The notes: a model not told the origin generated them from the sequence alone. A stretch of 64,000 nt of DNA from Massilibacteroides sp. (GCA_028708075.1 JAQVZS010000001.1:143319-207318); one strand, 5' to 3'. Positions 1 through 10,844 are shown, numbered from the stretch's first letter. Numbers and translations are program-made.

Positions 1-138
1 AAAAGTGGAAAGCATGAGATGAACGATTTGAAACATTTTTTACAGGGGCGAGGGCATTCGAATGTGACGATTGAGCCGCTTGTCCCTTCCGTAGAAGATT
101 ATTTTATGAATTTTGAGGAGGATAAGCTATGTATGTGA
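1..138 (+). CDS. C-terminal end of an upstream CDS (5' truncated), probably an ABC transporter ATP-binding protein
   Basis: Frame 1 is open from base 1 (KSGKHEMNDLKHFLQGRGHSNVTIEPLVPSVEDYFMNFEEDKLCM) to TGA at 136-138. The SVEDYF(M) tail is typical of ABC ATPase C-termini. It overlaps the next start by 10 nt. Confidence 0.6.
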   Translation, partial: KSGKHEMNDLKHFLQGRGHSNVTIEPLVPSVEDYFMNFEEDKLCM

Positions 139-863
139 TCGAAGCAGAAAAACTGACAAAACGGTTTGGCAATTTTACGGCGGTAGATCAAATCAGTTTT
201 GAAGTGAGTGAGGGTGAAATATTCGGTTTTCTTGGGGCGAATGGTGCCGGAAAGACTACCGCTATGCGTATATTATGTGGCCTGTCAAAACCTACTTCCG
301 GCAAAGTGCGTGTGGCAGGGTTCGATATTTATAAACAGACGGAGCAGGTTAAACAGCATATCGGTTATATGAGTCAGAAGTTTTCTTTGTATGGCGATTT
401 AAAGGTTTGGGAGAATATTCGCCTTTTTGGAGGCATTTACGGCTTATCGGAAGTGCAATTGAAAGAAAAAACAGACCGGATATTGGGGCTTTTGGATATG
501 GAAGATAAACGGGATGCACTGGTCGACTCTCTTCCGCTGGGGTGGAAGCAGAAACTGGCTTTTTCGGTTGCGATTGTTCATGAGCCCCGGATCGTTTTTT
601 TAGATGAACCGACCGGTGGTGTGGATCCGGTGACGAGACGGCAATTCTGGGAATTGATTTATCAGGCGGCCCGCCGGGGAATCACGATTTTTGTGACAAC
701 GCATTATATGGACGAGGCGGAATATTGTGACCGTGTTTCGATTATGGTCGACGGACGAATTGAAGCACTTGATACCCCGCTGGAGTTGAAACGGAAGTTC
801 TGTGTAGAAAATATGAATGATGTGTTCTATTCCCTGGCACGTAAAGCACAAAGAGGAGAGTAA
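129..863 (+). CDS. ABC transporter ATP-binding protein (YbhF/drug-exporter type)
   Basis: Walker A GANGAGKT, signature-like region, Walker B IVFLDEPTGGVDP. Followed by two ABC-2 permeases. Confidence 0.93.
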   Translation: MYVIEAEKLTKRFGNFTAVDQISFEVSEGEIFGFLGANGAGKTTAMRILCGLSKPTSGKVRVAGFDIYKQTEQVKQHIGYMSQKFSLYGDLKVWENIRLFGGIYGLSEVQLKEKTDRILGLLDMEDKRDALVDSLPLGWKQKLAFSVAIVHEPRIVFLDEPTGGVDPVTRRQFWELIYQAARRGITIFVTTHYMDEAEYCDRVSIMVDGRIEALDTPLELKRKFCVENMNDVFYSLARKAQRGE

Positions 864-866
864 GCG

Positions 867-1961
867 ATGAAACAATTCCTGTCATTTTTGCAGAAAGAAT
901 TTTATCATATTTTCAGGGATTTGCGGACAACTCTGATTATGATAGTCATCCCCATTGTTTTAGTCGTTTTGTTTGGTTATGCTATTACTACGGAAATAAA
1001 GAACGCGCGTTTTGTCGTATTGGATCAAAGCCGGGATGTGACTACGCGCCATCTGATCGACCGTTTGGATGCCAATGCCTATTTCGATTTTTATAAACAG
1101 GTTGAAAACTTTGATGAGATTGAAACGCTATTCCGCCAAAATAAAATTAAAATGGCAGTTGTCTTTCCTCCGGATTTTTCGAAAAATCGTGAGATAAAGA
1201 CAGAGATCCAACTATTGGCGGATGCTTCTGATCCGAATGAATCGACTGTCTTAATTGAATATGCGACGTCTATTTTCCAATCGGAATTACGGAGAAATTC
1301 TGATTTTACCTCAGTCGGAATCGTTCCGGTTGTCCGACTGTTGTATAATCCGCAAATGAAAGACGCGTATAATTTTGTTCCCGGCGTGATGGGGATGATC
1401 CTGATTTTGATTTGTTCGCTGATGACTTCTGTCGGGATTGTCCGTGAAAAAGAATACGGTAGTATGGAGGTTTTGTTGGTCTCGCCTTTGAAATCTGTCT
1501 ATATTATTTTAGCCAAAGCGACGCCTTATTTACTGATTAGTTTTGTAAATATTCTTCTGATTTTAGGACTGTCTTATTTTTTGTTGGATGTCCCGATTGT
1601 CGGAAGTTTATGGGTTGTTATTTTTCTCTCTTTAGTCTATGCGTTGGTTGCTTTAAGTTTGGGTTTACTTATTTCAACCATTGCGAACACACAGCAATCC
1701 GCTATGTTAATTTGTGGAATGGCGTTGATGCTACCAGTGATTCTATTAAGTGGCATGATCTTTCCGATCGAAAATATGCCCTGGATTTTGCAAGTCCTAT
1801 CTAATTTGATTCCCGCGCGGTGGTATATTGTCGCCTTGCGGGATGTCATGATTAAAGGGTTGGGTATTATCGATATCCTTCCCGAATTGACGATTCTACT
1901 TTTGATGACTTTCTTTTTGATCTTGTTAAGTGTGAAACGATTTAAAACCAGGTTAGAATAG
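867..1961 (+). CDS. ABC-2 type transporter permease (YbhS/YbhR-like)
   Basis: N-terminal TM, large extracytoplasmic domain, then GIVREKEYGSMEVLLVSPL and C-terminal TM cluster. Confidence 0.92.
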   Translation: MKQFLSFLQKEFYHIFRDLRTTLIMIVIPIVLVVLFGYAITTEIKNARFVVLDQSRDVTTRHLIDRLDANAYFDFYKQVENFDEIETLFRQNKIKMAVVFPPDFSKNREIKTEIQLLADASDPNESTVLIEYATSIFQSELRRNSDFTSVGIVPVVRLLYNPQMKDAYNFVPGVMGMILILICSLMTSVGIVREKEYGSMEVLLVSPLKSVYIILAKATPYLLISFVNILLILGLSYFLLDVPIVGSLWVVIFLSLVYALVALSLGLLISTIANTQQSAMLICGMALMLPVILLSGMIFPIENMPWILQVLSNLIPARWYIVALRDVMIKGLGIIDILPELTILLLMTFFLILLSVKRFKTRLE

Positions 1962-3071
1962 ATGATGAATAAACTGAGAATACTGCGTTTTTTGTTGGAG
2001 AAAGAGTTTAAACAAATCAAAAGAGACTCTTTGCTTCTTCGTTTGATGATTTTTATCCCTTTGCTGCAATTGATCGTATTGCCTTTCGCGGCTAATTTCG
2101 AGATGAAAAACATCAACTTGGCAATAGTGGACAACGACCATTCGCCCATTTCAACTCGTCTGACCGACAAAATACGGTCGTCTGCTTATTTTAATGTTGC
2201 CGTAGAGCAAAAAAGTTATGAATCGGCGTTGTTTTTTATGCAGAAAAATAAAGCAGATATCATTGTCGAGTATCCTTCGCGTATGGAAAATAAGTTGGTT
2301 CGGGAAGGCAAGGCCAGTCTGTCTCTTACCGCCAACGCCGTAAATGCGACAAAGGCCGGGCTCGGAAGCGCATATCTTGCCACTATTATTCGTCAATATA
2401 ATTTAGATTTAACCTCTGTCGGTAAAACCTCATCGGTACAAGTGAAAAGTATGTATTTATATAATCCTTATCTGGATTATAAGGCTTATATGGTGCCCGG
2501 AATATTAGCTTTTCTGCTGACGTTAGTCGGCGGTTTTCTTTCGGCCTTAAATATTGTCGGTGAAAAAGAAAAGGGTACGATCGAACAAATCAATGTCACC
2601 CCTGTTCCCAAAAGCCTTTTTTTATTATCCAAACTAATTCCTTTCTGGGTATTAGGTTTATTCATCCTGACCTTAGGTTTACTTCTGTCCTGGATTATTT
2701 ATGGTTTTGTGCCAGTAGGAAGACTTTGGGTCATTTATTTGTTTGCCGCGCTTTATTTGATCGCGTTGACCGGACTCGGATTAGCTGTTTCGTCTATATC
2801 ATCCACCCAACAGCAAGCTATGTTTACTATGTTTTTTTGCAATATGCTCTTTGCCTTGTTGAGCGGATTGTTTACGCCGATCAGCAGTATGCCTGGATGG
2901 GCGCAAACAATCACCTTGTTTAATCCGGTGCGCTATTTTGTGGAAGTGATGCGTATGATCTACTTAAAAGGCAGTTCGTTTAGTGATATAACGGGATATT
3001 TTTTGATTGTCTGCCTTTTTTTAGTACTTTTCAATACGTTTGCCGTTATCGGATATCGCAAGAAGAGTTAA
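1962..3071 (+). CDS. ABC-2 type transporter permease (YbhR-like)
   Basis: Same architecture as the preceding permease (NIVGEKEKGTIEQINVTPV). Directly abutting ORF. Confidence 0.92.
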   Translation: MMNKLRILRFLLEKEFKQIKRDSLLLRLMIFIPLLQLIVLPFAANFEMKNINLAIVDNDHSPISTRLTDKIRSSAYFNVAVEQKSYESALFFMQKNKADIIVEYPSRMENKLVREGKASLSLTANAVNATKAGLGSAYLATIIRQYNLDLTSVGKTSSVQVKSMYLYNPYLDYKAYMVPGILAFLLTLVGGFLSALNIVGEKEKGTIEQINVTPVPKSLFLLSKLIPFWVLGLFILTLGLLLSWIIYGFVPVGRLWVIYLFAALYLIALTGLGLAVSSISSTQQQAMFTMFFCNMLFALLSGLFTPISSMPGWAQTITLFNPVRYFVEVMRMIYLKGSSFSDITGYFLIVCLFLVLFNTFAVIGYRKKS

Positions 3072-3075
3072 TATA

Positions 3076-3099
3076 AAAAAGAAGGGTAATCCTCTTTTT
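3076..3099. terminator. Bidirectional hairpin between convergent permease and fucosidase genes
   Basis: AAAAAG(a)AGG-GTAAT-CCTCTTTTT: 9-bp stem with one bulge, A/T rich on both sides. Confidence 0.6.
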
Positions 3100-4408
3100 A
3101 TTTAACTTCCACTTCAATGATGGAATCGATGTCGTCTAATTGACCTGATAACGTAAATTGAACTTCTTTGGTTTTTCTGTTCTTTTTCCACGCGAGTTTT
3201 GAATCGACATTGACCCAACTTGCCGATTTTATGTTCGCAATCGGAAGTGTGATTTCTTTAACATTTTTGTCCAATACATGGACATAAAGTGTTTTTCCTT
3301 TCGTGGTTACTGCGCCCCATGTCTGCGGTTTAACGATTCCTTCCCGGGTTTCATAAATTGTGTATCCGTATTTATCCATCCATTTGCCGATTTCATGCAG
3401 ACGATTTACACATTCGGGCATGATTTTTCCATTTGGCATCGGGCCAACGTTGAGCAACAAATTCGCGCCTGTTCCTGCTGTTCTGATCAATAAATGCAAA
3501 AGGTCTTTTGCTGATTTAAAATTCTCGTCGGTGATGCTGAATCCCCACGAATCGCTGATGGTCTGGCACGTTTCCAGAGGAAGATGGGATATTGCTTGTC
3601 CACTGTGCCCAGCCGTGTTTTCACCGGGAACGTCTCGTTCAAAAACTTGGAAATCTTCGTCTTGGAAGGGAGGTAGATGGTGATTGTTGGCTATTAGACA
3701 ATTGGGTTGCAAACGATGGATTAATTCATAAATTTCAGGGTAATGCCAGTCTACAAAAGCCGCTTGGGTTGTTCTGTTTTTATCCGCGGTCTGATCCCAA
3801 TGACCGTCGAACCAGATCGCTCCGATTGGGCCGTAGTTGGTGAGTAATTCTGTCAATTGCGCTTTCATGAACTCAATGTAGTGGTTCCAATCCCCTTTTT
3901 CCGTTCTTCCGCAACCCTTACCCGTACGTCCGGTTTCATATTGATAGTCTGTTCGCATCCAGTCGAGAAGCGAATAGTATAGAGAAAGTTTGATTCCCTG
4001 CTTCTGACATTCTTCCGCTAACTGTTTGATGAGATCTTTGCCATACGGCGTATTCATAATATTCCAGTCCGATTGTTTTGTGTCCCAGTTGCTGAAACTG
4101 TCATGATGTCTGGATGTAAAGGTGATATATTTCATGCCCGCATCTTTGGCGAGTTTCACCCATTCGTGTGCATCGAATTCCTGCGGATTAAATAAATTCT
4201 GCAATCGTTTGTAACTATCTCCCTTAATCGGTCGGTTGTTCATGATCCATTCTCCGTTTCCCAGTACGCTGTAAGGCCCGAAGTGGACAAAAAGGCCGAA
4301 ACGAGCGTCTTCAAACCATTTTGTATCGGGTTTATCTCCAGTGTTCTGTGCATAGCATGGCTTAAAAAAAAGCAAGATCAGCATTAAATAAATTATTTTC
4401 TGTTTCAT
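3098..4408 (-). CDS. Alpha-L-fucosidase (GH29 family), secreted
   Basis: Signal peptide; WFEDARFGLFVHFGPYS, YITFTSRHHDSFSNWDTK, IGAIWFDGHWDQ motifs of GH29. Confidence 0.92.
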   Translation of the reverse strand: MKQKIIYLMLILLFFKPCYAQNTGDKPDTKWFEDARFGLFVHFGPYSVLGNGEWIMNNRPIKGDSYKRLQNLFNPQEFDAHEWVKLAKDAGMKYITFTSRHHDSFSNWDTKQSDWNIMNTPYGKDLIKQLAEECQKQGIKLSLYYSLLDWMRTDYQYETGRTGKGCGRTEKGDWNHYIEFMKAQLTELLTNYGPIGAIWFDGHWDQTADKNRTTQAAFVDWHYPEIYELIHRLQPNCLIANNHHLPPFQDEDFQVFERDVPGENTAGHSGQAISHLPLETCQTISDSWGFSITDENFKSAKDLLHLLIRTAGTGANLLLNVGPMPNGKIMPECVNRLHEIGKWMDKYGYTIYETREGIVKPQTWGAVTTKGKTLYVHVLDKNVKEITLPIANIKSASWVNVDSKLAWKKNRKTKEVQFTLSGQLDDIDSIIEVEVK

Positions 4409-4549
4409 GGCTTAAATCTGTTAAAAAATTGAGCTTTAAAGATATAAAAAAAAACGGGTTTTTATTATAACCATACAAAAAGACCGACTAAAAATGGAGA
4501 AAGCCCAAATCGAGTTTCTAAAGAGCTGGGAAAATACGTGAAACTGCTG

Positions 4550-4557
4550 TATCTTTG
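4550..4557 (+). promoter_or_regulatory. Bacteroidetes -7 box (TATCTTTG) upstream of nhaD
   Basis: Matches TAnnTTTG about 60 nt upstream of the start codon. Confidence 0.6.
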
Positions 4558-4615
4558 CGCGCTATAACTTGGTTTATCTATTATTTAGAAGCAAATAACA
4601 ATTGAATTCTCTGCC

Positions 4616-5965
4616 ATGTTTGTATTAATGATCATTGTTTTTATTATTGGTTATACGTTCATTGCTCTCGAACACCCTTTAAAAATCAATAAATCGGCGA
4701 CGTCGCTTGTGTTGGGTATTCTTATGTGGTCCATGTTTATCATGGGAGACCCTTCTAATTATCCGGTATATAAATCTTTTCTTAATCATCAGGAGTCGCA
4801 TCCGGATGTCGCATTTAATACGTGGATTGTTCACGATTTTTTGTTGCAACGTTTAGGTGAGATTGCAGAAATCTTGTTCTTTTTGCTCGGTGCTATGACA
4901 ATTGTTGAAATTATTGATGGGCATCACGGATTTCGTTTAATTACCGACCGGATTAAATCGACCAATAAAAGTCGTTTGCTATGGATAGTCAGTATACTTA
5001 CCTTTTTCATGTCTGCTGTACTCGATAATTTAACGACTTCTATTATTATTATTACGTTGTTGCGTGTCATTATACCTAATCCCCGTGATCGATGGCCATT
5101 TGCGGCCATGGTGATTTTGGCGGCGAATGCCGGTGGTGCTTGGTCGCCCATCGGGGATGTAACCACCATTATGCTTTGGATTGGAGAAAAGGTAAGTGCC
5201 GGGACAATAATCACGCAAACTTTTCTTCCGAGTTTGGTTTCGTTGTTTGTACCTCTTTTGATTCTAACACCTCTGATGAAAGGAAATATTCGTCAGCCTC
5301 TTAAGAGCAATCGTGAAGAACTTGATTTGGGGATTACAAAAAATCAGACTCGATTTGTCTTTTTTTTCGGTGTCTCCGTCTTATTGTTCGTCCCTTTATT
5401 TAAAACGATTACACATTTACCACCTTATTTAGGTATGTTAGGCGGATTGGGATTAATGTGGTTGATGACTGATTTGATGCACAAGAATAAGCCGGGAGTG
5501 TTGTATGCCCAATTATCGGCTGTAGGGGCTTTAAAAAGGGTAGATATTTCCACTATTTTTTTCTTCCTGGGAATTTTGATGGCCGTAGCGGCGATGCAAA
5601 CCTGCGGACAACTTTTGACTTTATCTGAGGTTTTGGAGACAATTCCGTTAGAAGAACCGTCAAAATATTATTTTATTGTGTCTATTATCGGAGTCTTATC
5701 CGCGATTGTGGATAATGTGCCGCTTGTGGCTGGTACAATGGGGATGTACGATTTTCCTATGAATCATTATTTCTGGAATTTTTTAGTGTATGCTGCCGGT
5801 ACGGGAGGAAGTATTTTGATTATCGGTTCTGCTGCGGGAGTAGCCGTGATGAGTATGGAAAAAATGGATTTTATTTGGTATTTGAAACGGATTTCAGGGC
5901 TTGCCTTGACCGGTTATGCAGCTGGGTGTCTGGTTTATATTTTGCAACAAAGTTTTTTAGTATAA
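4616..5965 (+). CDS. nhaD: Na+/H+ antiporter, NhaD family
   Basis: Polytopic membrane protein with SAVLDNLTTSIIIITLLR and ANAGGAWSPIGDVTTIMLW, typical of NhaD. Confidence 0.92.
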   Translation: MFVLMIIVFIIGYTFIALEHPLKINKSATSLVLGILMWSMFIMGDPSNYPVYKSFLNHQESHPDVAFNTWIVHDFLLQRLGEIAEILFFLLGAMTIVEIIDGHHGFRLITDRIKSTNKSRLLWIVSILTFFMSAVLDNLTTSIIIITLLRVIIPNPRDRWPFAAMVILAANAGGAWSPIGDVTTIMLWIGEKVSAGTIITQTFLPSLVSLFVPLLILTPLMKGNIRQPLKSNREELDLGITKNQTRFVFFFGVSVLLFVPLFKTITHLPPYLGMLGGLGLMWLMTDLMHKNKPGVLYAQLSAVGALKRVDISTIFFFLGILMAVAAMQTCGQLLTLSEVLETIPLEEPSKYYFIVSIIGVLSAIVDNVPLVAGTMGMYDFPMNHYFWNFLVYAAGTGGSILIIGSAAGVAVMSMEKMDFIWYLKRISGLALTGYAAGCLVYILQQSFLV

Positions 5966-6055
5966 AATTTCCCTTGTCTTTTCTGTTTTTAGTGCAAAAA
6001 ATAAGTGGTTATGATCTATTCTTTCGATTTTTTTCAACAAATGAGGTCAAATTCT

Positions 6056-6063
6056 TACATTTG
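6056..6063 (+). promoter_or_regulatory. Bacteroidetes -7 box (TACATTTG) upstream of cysE
   Basis: TAnnTTTG match 20 nt upstream of the start codon. Confidence 0.6.
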
Positions 6064-6083
6064 CGGACAAATTCTAAGTAAGA

Positions 6084-6899
6084 ATGACGGATATTTCAGA
6101 AATAGCGGGGCGTTTGATCTCAAAATCCAAAGGATTATCAATCGATAAACAAAAGTTGTATGATGCACTTGACACGCTGGTTGATCATGTGCTCTTTCCT
6201 ATTTGTGCGAACGAGATCACCGGAGAACGCGCGTTGTACAAGTTTTACTCTGTTTTGGTTGAAAATATTTCTGCTTTGGCCGGCTTGGAGCGCGCTAAGC
6301 AAGTGACTGATAGTTTTATGAGTAAGTTGCCTTGGCTTCAGGAGCAATTATACGAAGAAGCAACCGTTTTTAGTCGGAACGATCCGGCGGCCAATTCTGT
6401 GGAGGAAGTGATTATCACGTATCCAGGCTTTTTTGCTTTGACCGTTTATCGTATTTCTCACGAATTATATGAATTGGGTGTGCCGATCATTCCACGTTTG
6501 TTTACAGAATACGCACATTCAAAAGTAGGAGTCGATATTAATCCCGGAGCAAAAATCGGGAATTCTTTTTATATAGACCACGGTACCGGTATTGTCATTG
6601 GCGAGTCGACTATTATTGGTGATAACGTAAAAATATATCAAGGGGTAACGCTCGGGGCATTGTTTGTTACAAAAGATTTAAGTAATAAAAAACGACATCC
6701 GACTATTGAAGATAACGTTGTAATTTATGCAGGGGCGACTATTTTAGGCGGCGATACCGTTATCGGGCATGATTCGGTGATTGGAGGAAATGCCTGGTTA
6801 ACGCATAGCATACCGCCTTATTCTTTGGTACAGCAAACAGCAGAAATACGGATACGAAGTATGTTGGATAAAAATGATTCGATCGAATTTTATATTTAA
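6084..6899 (+). CDS. cysE: Serine O-acetyltransferase
   Basis: Left-handed beta-helix hexapeptide repeats ([42 protein letters not shown]). Confidence 0.9.
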   Translation: MTDISEIAGRLISKSKGLSIDKQKLYDALDTLVDHVLFPICANEITGERALYKFYSVLVENISALAGLERAKQVTDSFMSKLPWLQEQLYEEATVFSRNDPAANSVEEVIITYPGFFALTVYRISHELYELGVPIIPRLFTEYAHSKVGVDINPGAKIGNSFYIDHGTGIVIGESTIIGDNVKIYQGVTLGALFVTKDLSNKKRHPTIEDNVVIYAGATILGGDTVIGHDSVIGGNAWLTHSIPPYSLVQQTAEIRIRSMLDKNDSIEFYI

Positions 6900-6915
6900 A
6901 AAAGTGAAATAGGCG

Positions 6916-7938
6916 ATGAGAAGTTTTGCGAGTGACAATAATTCGAGCGTACATCCGCTGATTATGGAGGCTGTTGTAAAAGCGAATACGGATCATGCTG
7001 TCGGTTATGGCGACGATCCCTGGACTGAAAGTGCGGAAAACAAATTGAAGGAAGTGTTCGGATCGGAAGCTATCCCTTTTCTGGTCTTTAACGGGACTGG
7101 TGCGAATGCCGTTGCTTTGCAGGCGGTGACGCGTCCGTTCAATAGCATCATTTGCGCCGAAACAGCGCATATTATTGTGGATGAGTGCGGTGCGCCGGCA
7201 CGGATGACGGGAGCGGCGGTTGTTCCGGTTCCGACAGCTGACGGGAAATTAACTGTCGAACTGATTAGACAGAAACTGACGAATTTCGGGGTCTGTCATC
7301 ATTCACAGCCTAAAGCTATTTATCTTTCGCAAGTCTCTGAGTTGGGAACCGTTTATACGTTGGACGAGATCCGTGCGATTGCCGACTTACTTCATGCGCA
7401 TGATATGTATTTGCACATGGACGGAGCTCGTTTGGCGAACGCTTGCGCTTATCTGAATTGCAGTATGCGTAGGATGACGGTTGAGTCGGGTGTCGATATT
7501 CTCAGTTTCGGAGGAACAAAAAACGGCATGATGATGGGAGAAGCTGTCATTTCTTTTCGTCCTGAGTTAACGCAATATCTTCAATATTATCGGAAGCAAT
7601 CTACGCAATTAGCTTCGAAAATGCGTTATATATCTGCGCAATTCATTCCCTATCTGGAGAATAATTTATGGTTGGAGAATGCGATGAAAGCCAATACTGC
7701 TGCGGCGAAGTTATACGCCGTATTGAGCAGGTATTCGGAAATAAAATTTACACAAAAACCTGAGACGAACCAACTTTTCTTTACTGTCCCGGCGAAAGTC
7801 GCATGCAAGTTGCGGGAGAAATATTATTTTTATTTTTGGAACGAGTCTCGATACGAAATCCGCTTGGTTACGTCGTGGGATACCACGGCTGATGATCTGG
7901 CAAACTTTGAAGCCGATTTGTGGAATGCTTTTAACTAA
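6916..7938 (+). CDS. Low-specificity L-threonine aldolase / beta-eliminating lyase family (PLP)
   Basis: FASDNNSSVHP, HMDGARLANA, LSFGGTKNGMMMGEAV (PLP-lysine region). Confidence 0.9.
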   Translation: MRSFASDNNSSVHPLIMEAVVKANTDHAVGYGDDPWTESAENKLKEVFGSEAIPFLVFNGTGANAVALQAVTRPFNSIICAETAHIIVDECGAPARMTGAAVVPVPTADGKLTVELIRQKLTNFGVCHHSQPKAIYLSQVSELGTVYTLDEIRAIADLLHAHDMYLHMDGARLANACAYLNCSMRRMTVESGVDILSFGGTKNGMMMGEAVISFRPELTQYLQYYRKQSTQLASKMRYISAQFIPYLENNLWLENAMKANTAAAKLYAVLSRYSEIKFTQKPETNQLFFTVPAKVACKLREKYYFYFWNESRYEIRLVTSWDTTADDLANFEADLWNAFN

Positions 7939-8014
7939 ATCATTTTGTTAAAATATTCTATCTTCTCTGTTTTGTATCATTAGTCGGACACCGGTGTTAC
8001 TTTGGATTAATTTG

Positions 8015-8022
8015 TACCTTTG
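8015..8022 (+). promoter_or_regulatory. Bacteroidetes -7 box (TACCTTTG) upstream of the UvrD/PcrA-like helicase
   Basis: TAnnTTTG match 18 nt upstream of ATG. Confidence 0.6.
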
Positions 8023-8039
8023 TCCTTCAGAAAAAACGA

Positions 8040-10352
8040 ATGAACGTGGAAGTGTATTTGGATCAGTTGAATCAGAGTCAGCGAGAAGCGGTTGAATATA
8101 CAGATGGAGCGTCTTTAGTTATTGCCGGTGCCGGTTCCGGAAAAACGAGGGTCCTGACGTACAAAATCGCGTATTTGATCAGCCGCGGAGTACTACCGCA
8201 ACGGATTTTGGCGTTGACTTTTACGAATAAAGCGGCTCGTGAGATGAAAGAGCGGATTGCCCGTCTGGCGGAGCCGGAACTGGCGAAACGTCTTTGGATG
8301 GGAACTTTTCATTCTATTTTTGCCCGTATTCTTCGTTTCGAGGCAACGTCTTTGGAATATCCGGCAGACTTTACGATTTATGACGCGACGGATTCAAAAA
8401 GTTTGATTCGTTCTATTATTAAAGAAATGGGGTTAGACGATAAACAGTATCGTCCAGGAATGGTGCAGGCGCGCATCTCAAATGCGAAAAATGCCTTAGT
8501 AACGTTTAAGGCTTACGAACAAAGTAAGGAATTGGTGGAAGGGGATATGCGCAGCAATGTGCCGTTGATACGGGAAATTTACCGGCGTTATCAGGCCCGT
8601 TGCTTTCAAGCAGGCGCTATGGATTTCGACGATCTTTTATTGCAGACAAATATTCTTTTTAGGGATCATCCGACGGTATTGGATAAATACAGGAACTTTT
8701 TTCAATATATATTAGTTGATGAATATCAGGATACGAATTTCGCGCAGCATTTGATTGTGCTTCGTTTGAGTGAATTGCACGGGCGGATCTGTGTCGTTGG
8801 AGATGACGCGCAAAGTATTTATTCGTTTCGTGGGGCTAATATCGATAATATCCTTCAATTTAAGAATCAATATCCCGGCTGCCGTATTTTTAAGTTGGAA
8901 CAGAATTACCGTTCTACACAGAATATTGTAGACGCGGCGAATAGTCTGATTCATAAAAATGAAAGGCAGATTGAAAAACGCGTTTATTCCAAAAAAGAGC
9001 CAGGAAGTAAAATAGGGCTTATTTCTCTTTATTCAGATTATGAGGAGGCCTATGCTGTTGCTGCAAAGATTATTGAAATGCGCATGAACGACCGTTTGAA
9101 CGCATATGCCGATTTTGCGATTCTTTACCGTACGAACGCGCAATCCCGTGTGTTGGAAGAAGCGTTGCGTAAACAGGCTATTCCTTATCGTGTTTATGGT
9201 GGACTTTCGTTTTATCAACGAAAGGAAATAAAAGATATTCTTTCTTATTTTCGTTTGGTGGTGAATCCGCATGATGAAGAGTCGTTGAAAAGGGTAATCA
9301 ATTATCCTATCCGGGGGATTGGGAATACAACGATAACAAAATTGTTGGATGCGGCAACCGAATACATGGTAAGTCCGTGGACGATTTTGTGTGATCCTTT
9401 GACTTATGCTTTACCTGTTAACGCTGGAACAGCTGCGAAACTTAGTTCTTTTAAAGAAATGATTCTGACTTTTCAGGAGAAAAACCAAACATTGTCTTTA
9501 GAGGAGCTTACTGATTTTATATTGAAGGAAACCGGGATCTTGTCCTTTTTGGTGCAGGATCAGACGGTTGAAGGACAAAGTAAGTTTGAAAACGCGCAGG
9601 AATTGGTGAAGGGAATCATGGAGTATTGTGACATGAAAAGAGAAGAAGGGGAAGAACGGGTTCGGTTGACAGACTTTTTATCCGAAGTCGCTCTTCTGAC
9701 GGATCAGGATAATGATAGGAACGAACAGACGGATAAGGTGACGTTGATGACGGTACATGCTGCGAAGGGTCTCGAATTTAAAAATGTTTTCATCGTTGGT
9801 TTGGAAGAAGATCTTTTTCCTTCTATGATGTCGAAAGATAATACGAGAGCACTTGAAGAAGAACGACGTTTGTTTTACGTCGCGATTACCCGAGCGGAAG
9901 AGAATTGTGTATTGACTTATGCCAAAAGCCGTTTTAGAAATGGGAAGACAATGATCTGTCTGCCGAGCCGTTTCTTGAGGGATATTGATTCGGCGTATTT
10001 GGATGTGCCGCAGGATGTTTTTGGTTTGGATACGTTTTCATCAGAAAGATCTTCTTCTACTTTTCAGAAGAATACATTTTTAATAAACGAAAATAAGTCT
10101 GTTTCATTTAGCAATATCCCTAAGCAGGAGCCTAAACTGACGAAATTGTCTTCTGCCACTTCTACTGCAAATGCCATAGCTCCCCTTGGCGGCTTAACGA
10201 TTGGCACCCGCGTCGGTCATATGCGTTTTGGTGAGGGCGAAATAATTGCCTTGGAAGGAGAAGGGGGAAATGCCAAAGCAACGGTTTGTTTTGAGCATTC
10301 GGGTGTTAAACAACTTCTGCTTAAGTTTGCCAAATTAACGGTGATTGAATGA
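8040..10352 (+). CDS. ATP-dependent DNA helicase, UvrD/PcrA family
   Basis: LNQSQREAVEY, GAGSGKTRVLT, YILVDEYQDTN, VGDDAQSIYSFRGA, VTLMTVHAAKGLEF. Confidence 0.96.
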   Translation: MNVEVYLDQLNQSQREAVEYTDGASLVIAGAGSGKTRVLTYKIAYLISRGVLPQRILALTFTNKAAREMKERIARLAEPELAKRLWMGTFHSIFARILRFEATSLEYPADFTIYDATDSKSLIRSIIKEMGLDDKQYRPGMVQARISNAKNALVTFKAYEQSKELVEGDMRSNVPLIREIYRRYQARCFQAGAMDFDDLLLQTNILFRDHPTVLDKYRNFFQYILVDEYQDTNFAQHLIVLRLSELHGRICVVGDDAQSIYSFRGANIDNILQFKNQYPGCRIFKLEQNYRSTQNIVDAANSLIHKNERQIEKRVYSKKEPGSKIGLISLYSDYEEAYAVAAKIIEMRMNDRLNAYADFAILYRTNAQSRVLEEALRKQAIPYRVYGGLSFYQRKEIKDILSYFRLVVNPHDEESLKRVINYPIRGIGNTTITKLLDAATEYMVSPWTILCDPLTYALPVNAGTAAKLSSFKEMILTFQEKNQTLSLEELTDFILKETGILSFLVQDQTVEGQSKFENAQELVKGIMEYCDMKREEGEERVRLTDFLSEVALLTDQDNDRNEQTDKVTLMTVHAAKGLEFKNVFIVGLEEDLFPSMMSKDNTRALEEERRLFYVAITRAEENCVLTYAKSRFRNGKTMICLPSRFLRDIDSAYLDVPQDVFGLDTFSSERSSSTFQKNTFLINENKSVSFSNIPKQEPKLTKLSSATSTANAIAPLGGLTIGTRVGHMRFGEGEIIALEGEGGNAKATVCFEHSGVKQLLLKFAKLTVIE

Positions 10353-10379
10353 TGTTTATCTGAAGTGTTTTCAATCGCC
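10340..10379. terminator. Hairpin spanning the convergent uvrD-like/mscL 3' ends
   Basis: GGTGATTGAA (10340-10349) pairs with TTCAATCGCC (10370-10379), 10 bp with one G-U. It includes the tail and stop of the helicase gene and reaches the mscL stop. Confidence 0.45.
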
Positions 10380-10804
10380 TATTTATGCTCTTTTAACAAA
10401 TCACGTATCTCTTTTAATAATTGAATATCTTCGGCGGGAGGGGCGGGAGGAGCTGGTGCTTCTTCTTTTTTCTTGTTCAGCGTGTTGATCGCTTTGATCA
10501 ACATAAAGATTGCGATTGCTATAATTAGAAAATCGAAGGTCGTTTGCAGGAATGTTCCGTAATTTAAAGTAACGGCGGGAACGGTTTTATCCCCTTCCAC
10601 GACTGCGTCTTTCAATACAACTCTTAGATCCGTGAAATTAACTCCGCCTATGAATAATCCAATAACAGGCATAATTAAATCGCCGACAATAGACGATACG
10701 ATTTTACCAAACGCACCACCAATAATTATACCTACAGCCATGTCAATCACATTTCCACGCATGGCAAACTTTTTAAACTCTTGCAACATACTACCAGTTT
10801 TCAT
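10379..10804 (-). CDS. mscL: Large-conductance mechanosensitive channel
   Basis: [41 protein letters not shown] is the canonical MscL N-terminus. Confidence 0.98.
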   Translation of the reverse strand: MKTGSMLQEFKKFAMRGNVIDMAVGIIIGGAFGKIVSSIVGDLIMPVIGLFIGGVNFTDLRVVLKDAVVEGDKTVPAVTLNYGTFLQTTFDFLIIAIAIFMLIKAINTLNKKKEEAPAPPAPPAEDIQLLKEIRDLLKEHK

Positions 10805-10844
10805 TTTTATGCATGTGTTAAAATATAGTTTATGGTATACTCCT

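Noticed and set aside
1637-2170. 177-aa minus-strand ORF (and a 62-aa neighbour)
   Set aside because: Antisense to the two ABC-2 permeases, no recognisable motif; the sense frames are strongly supported.
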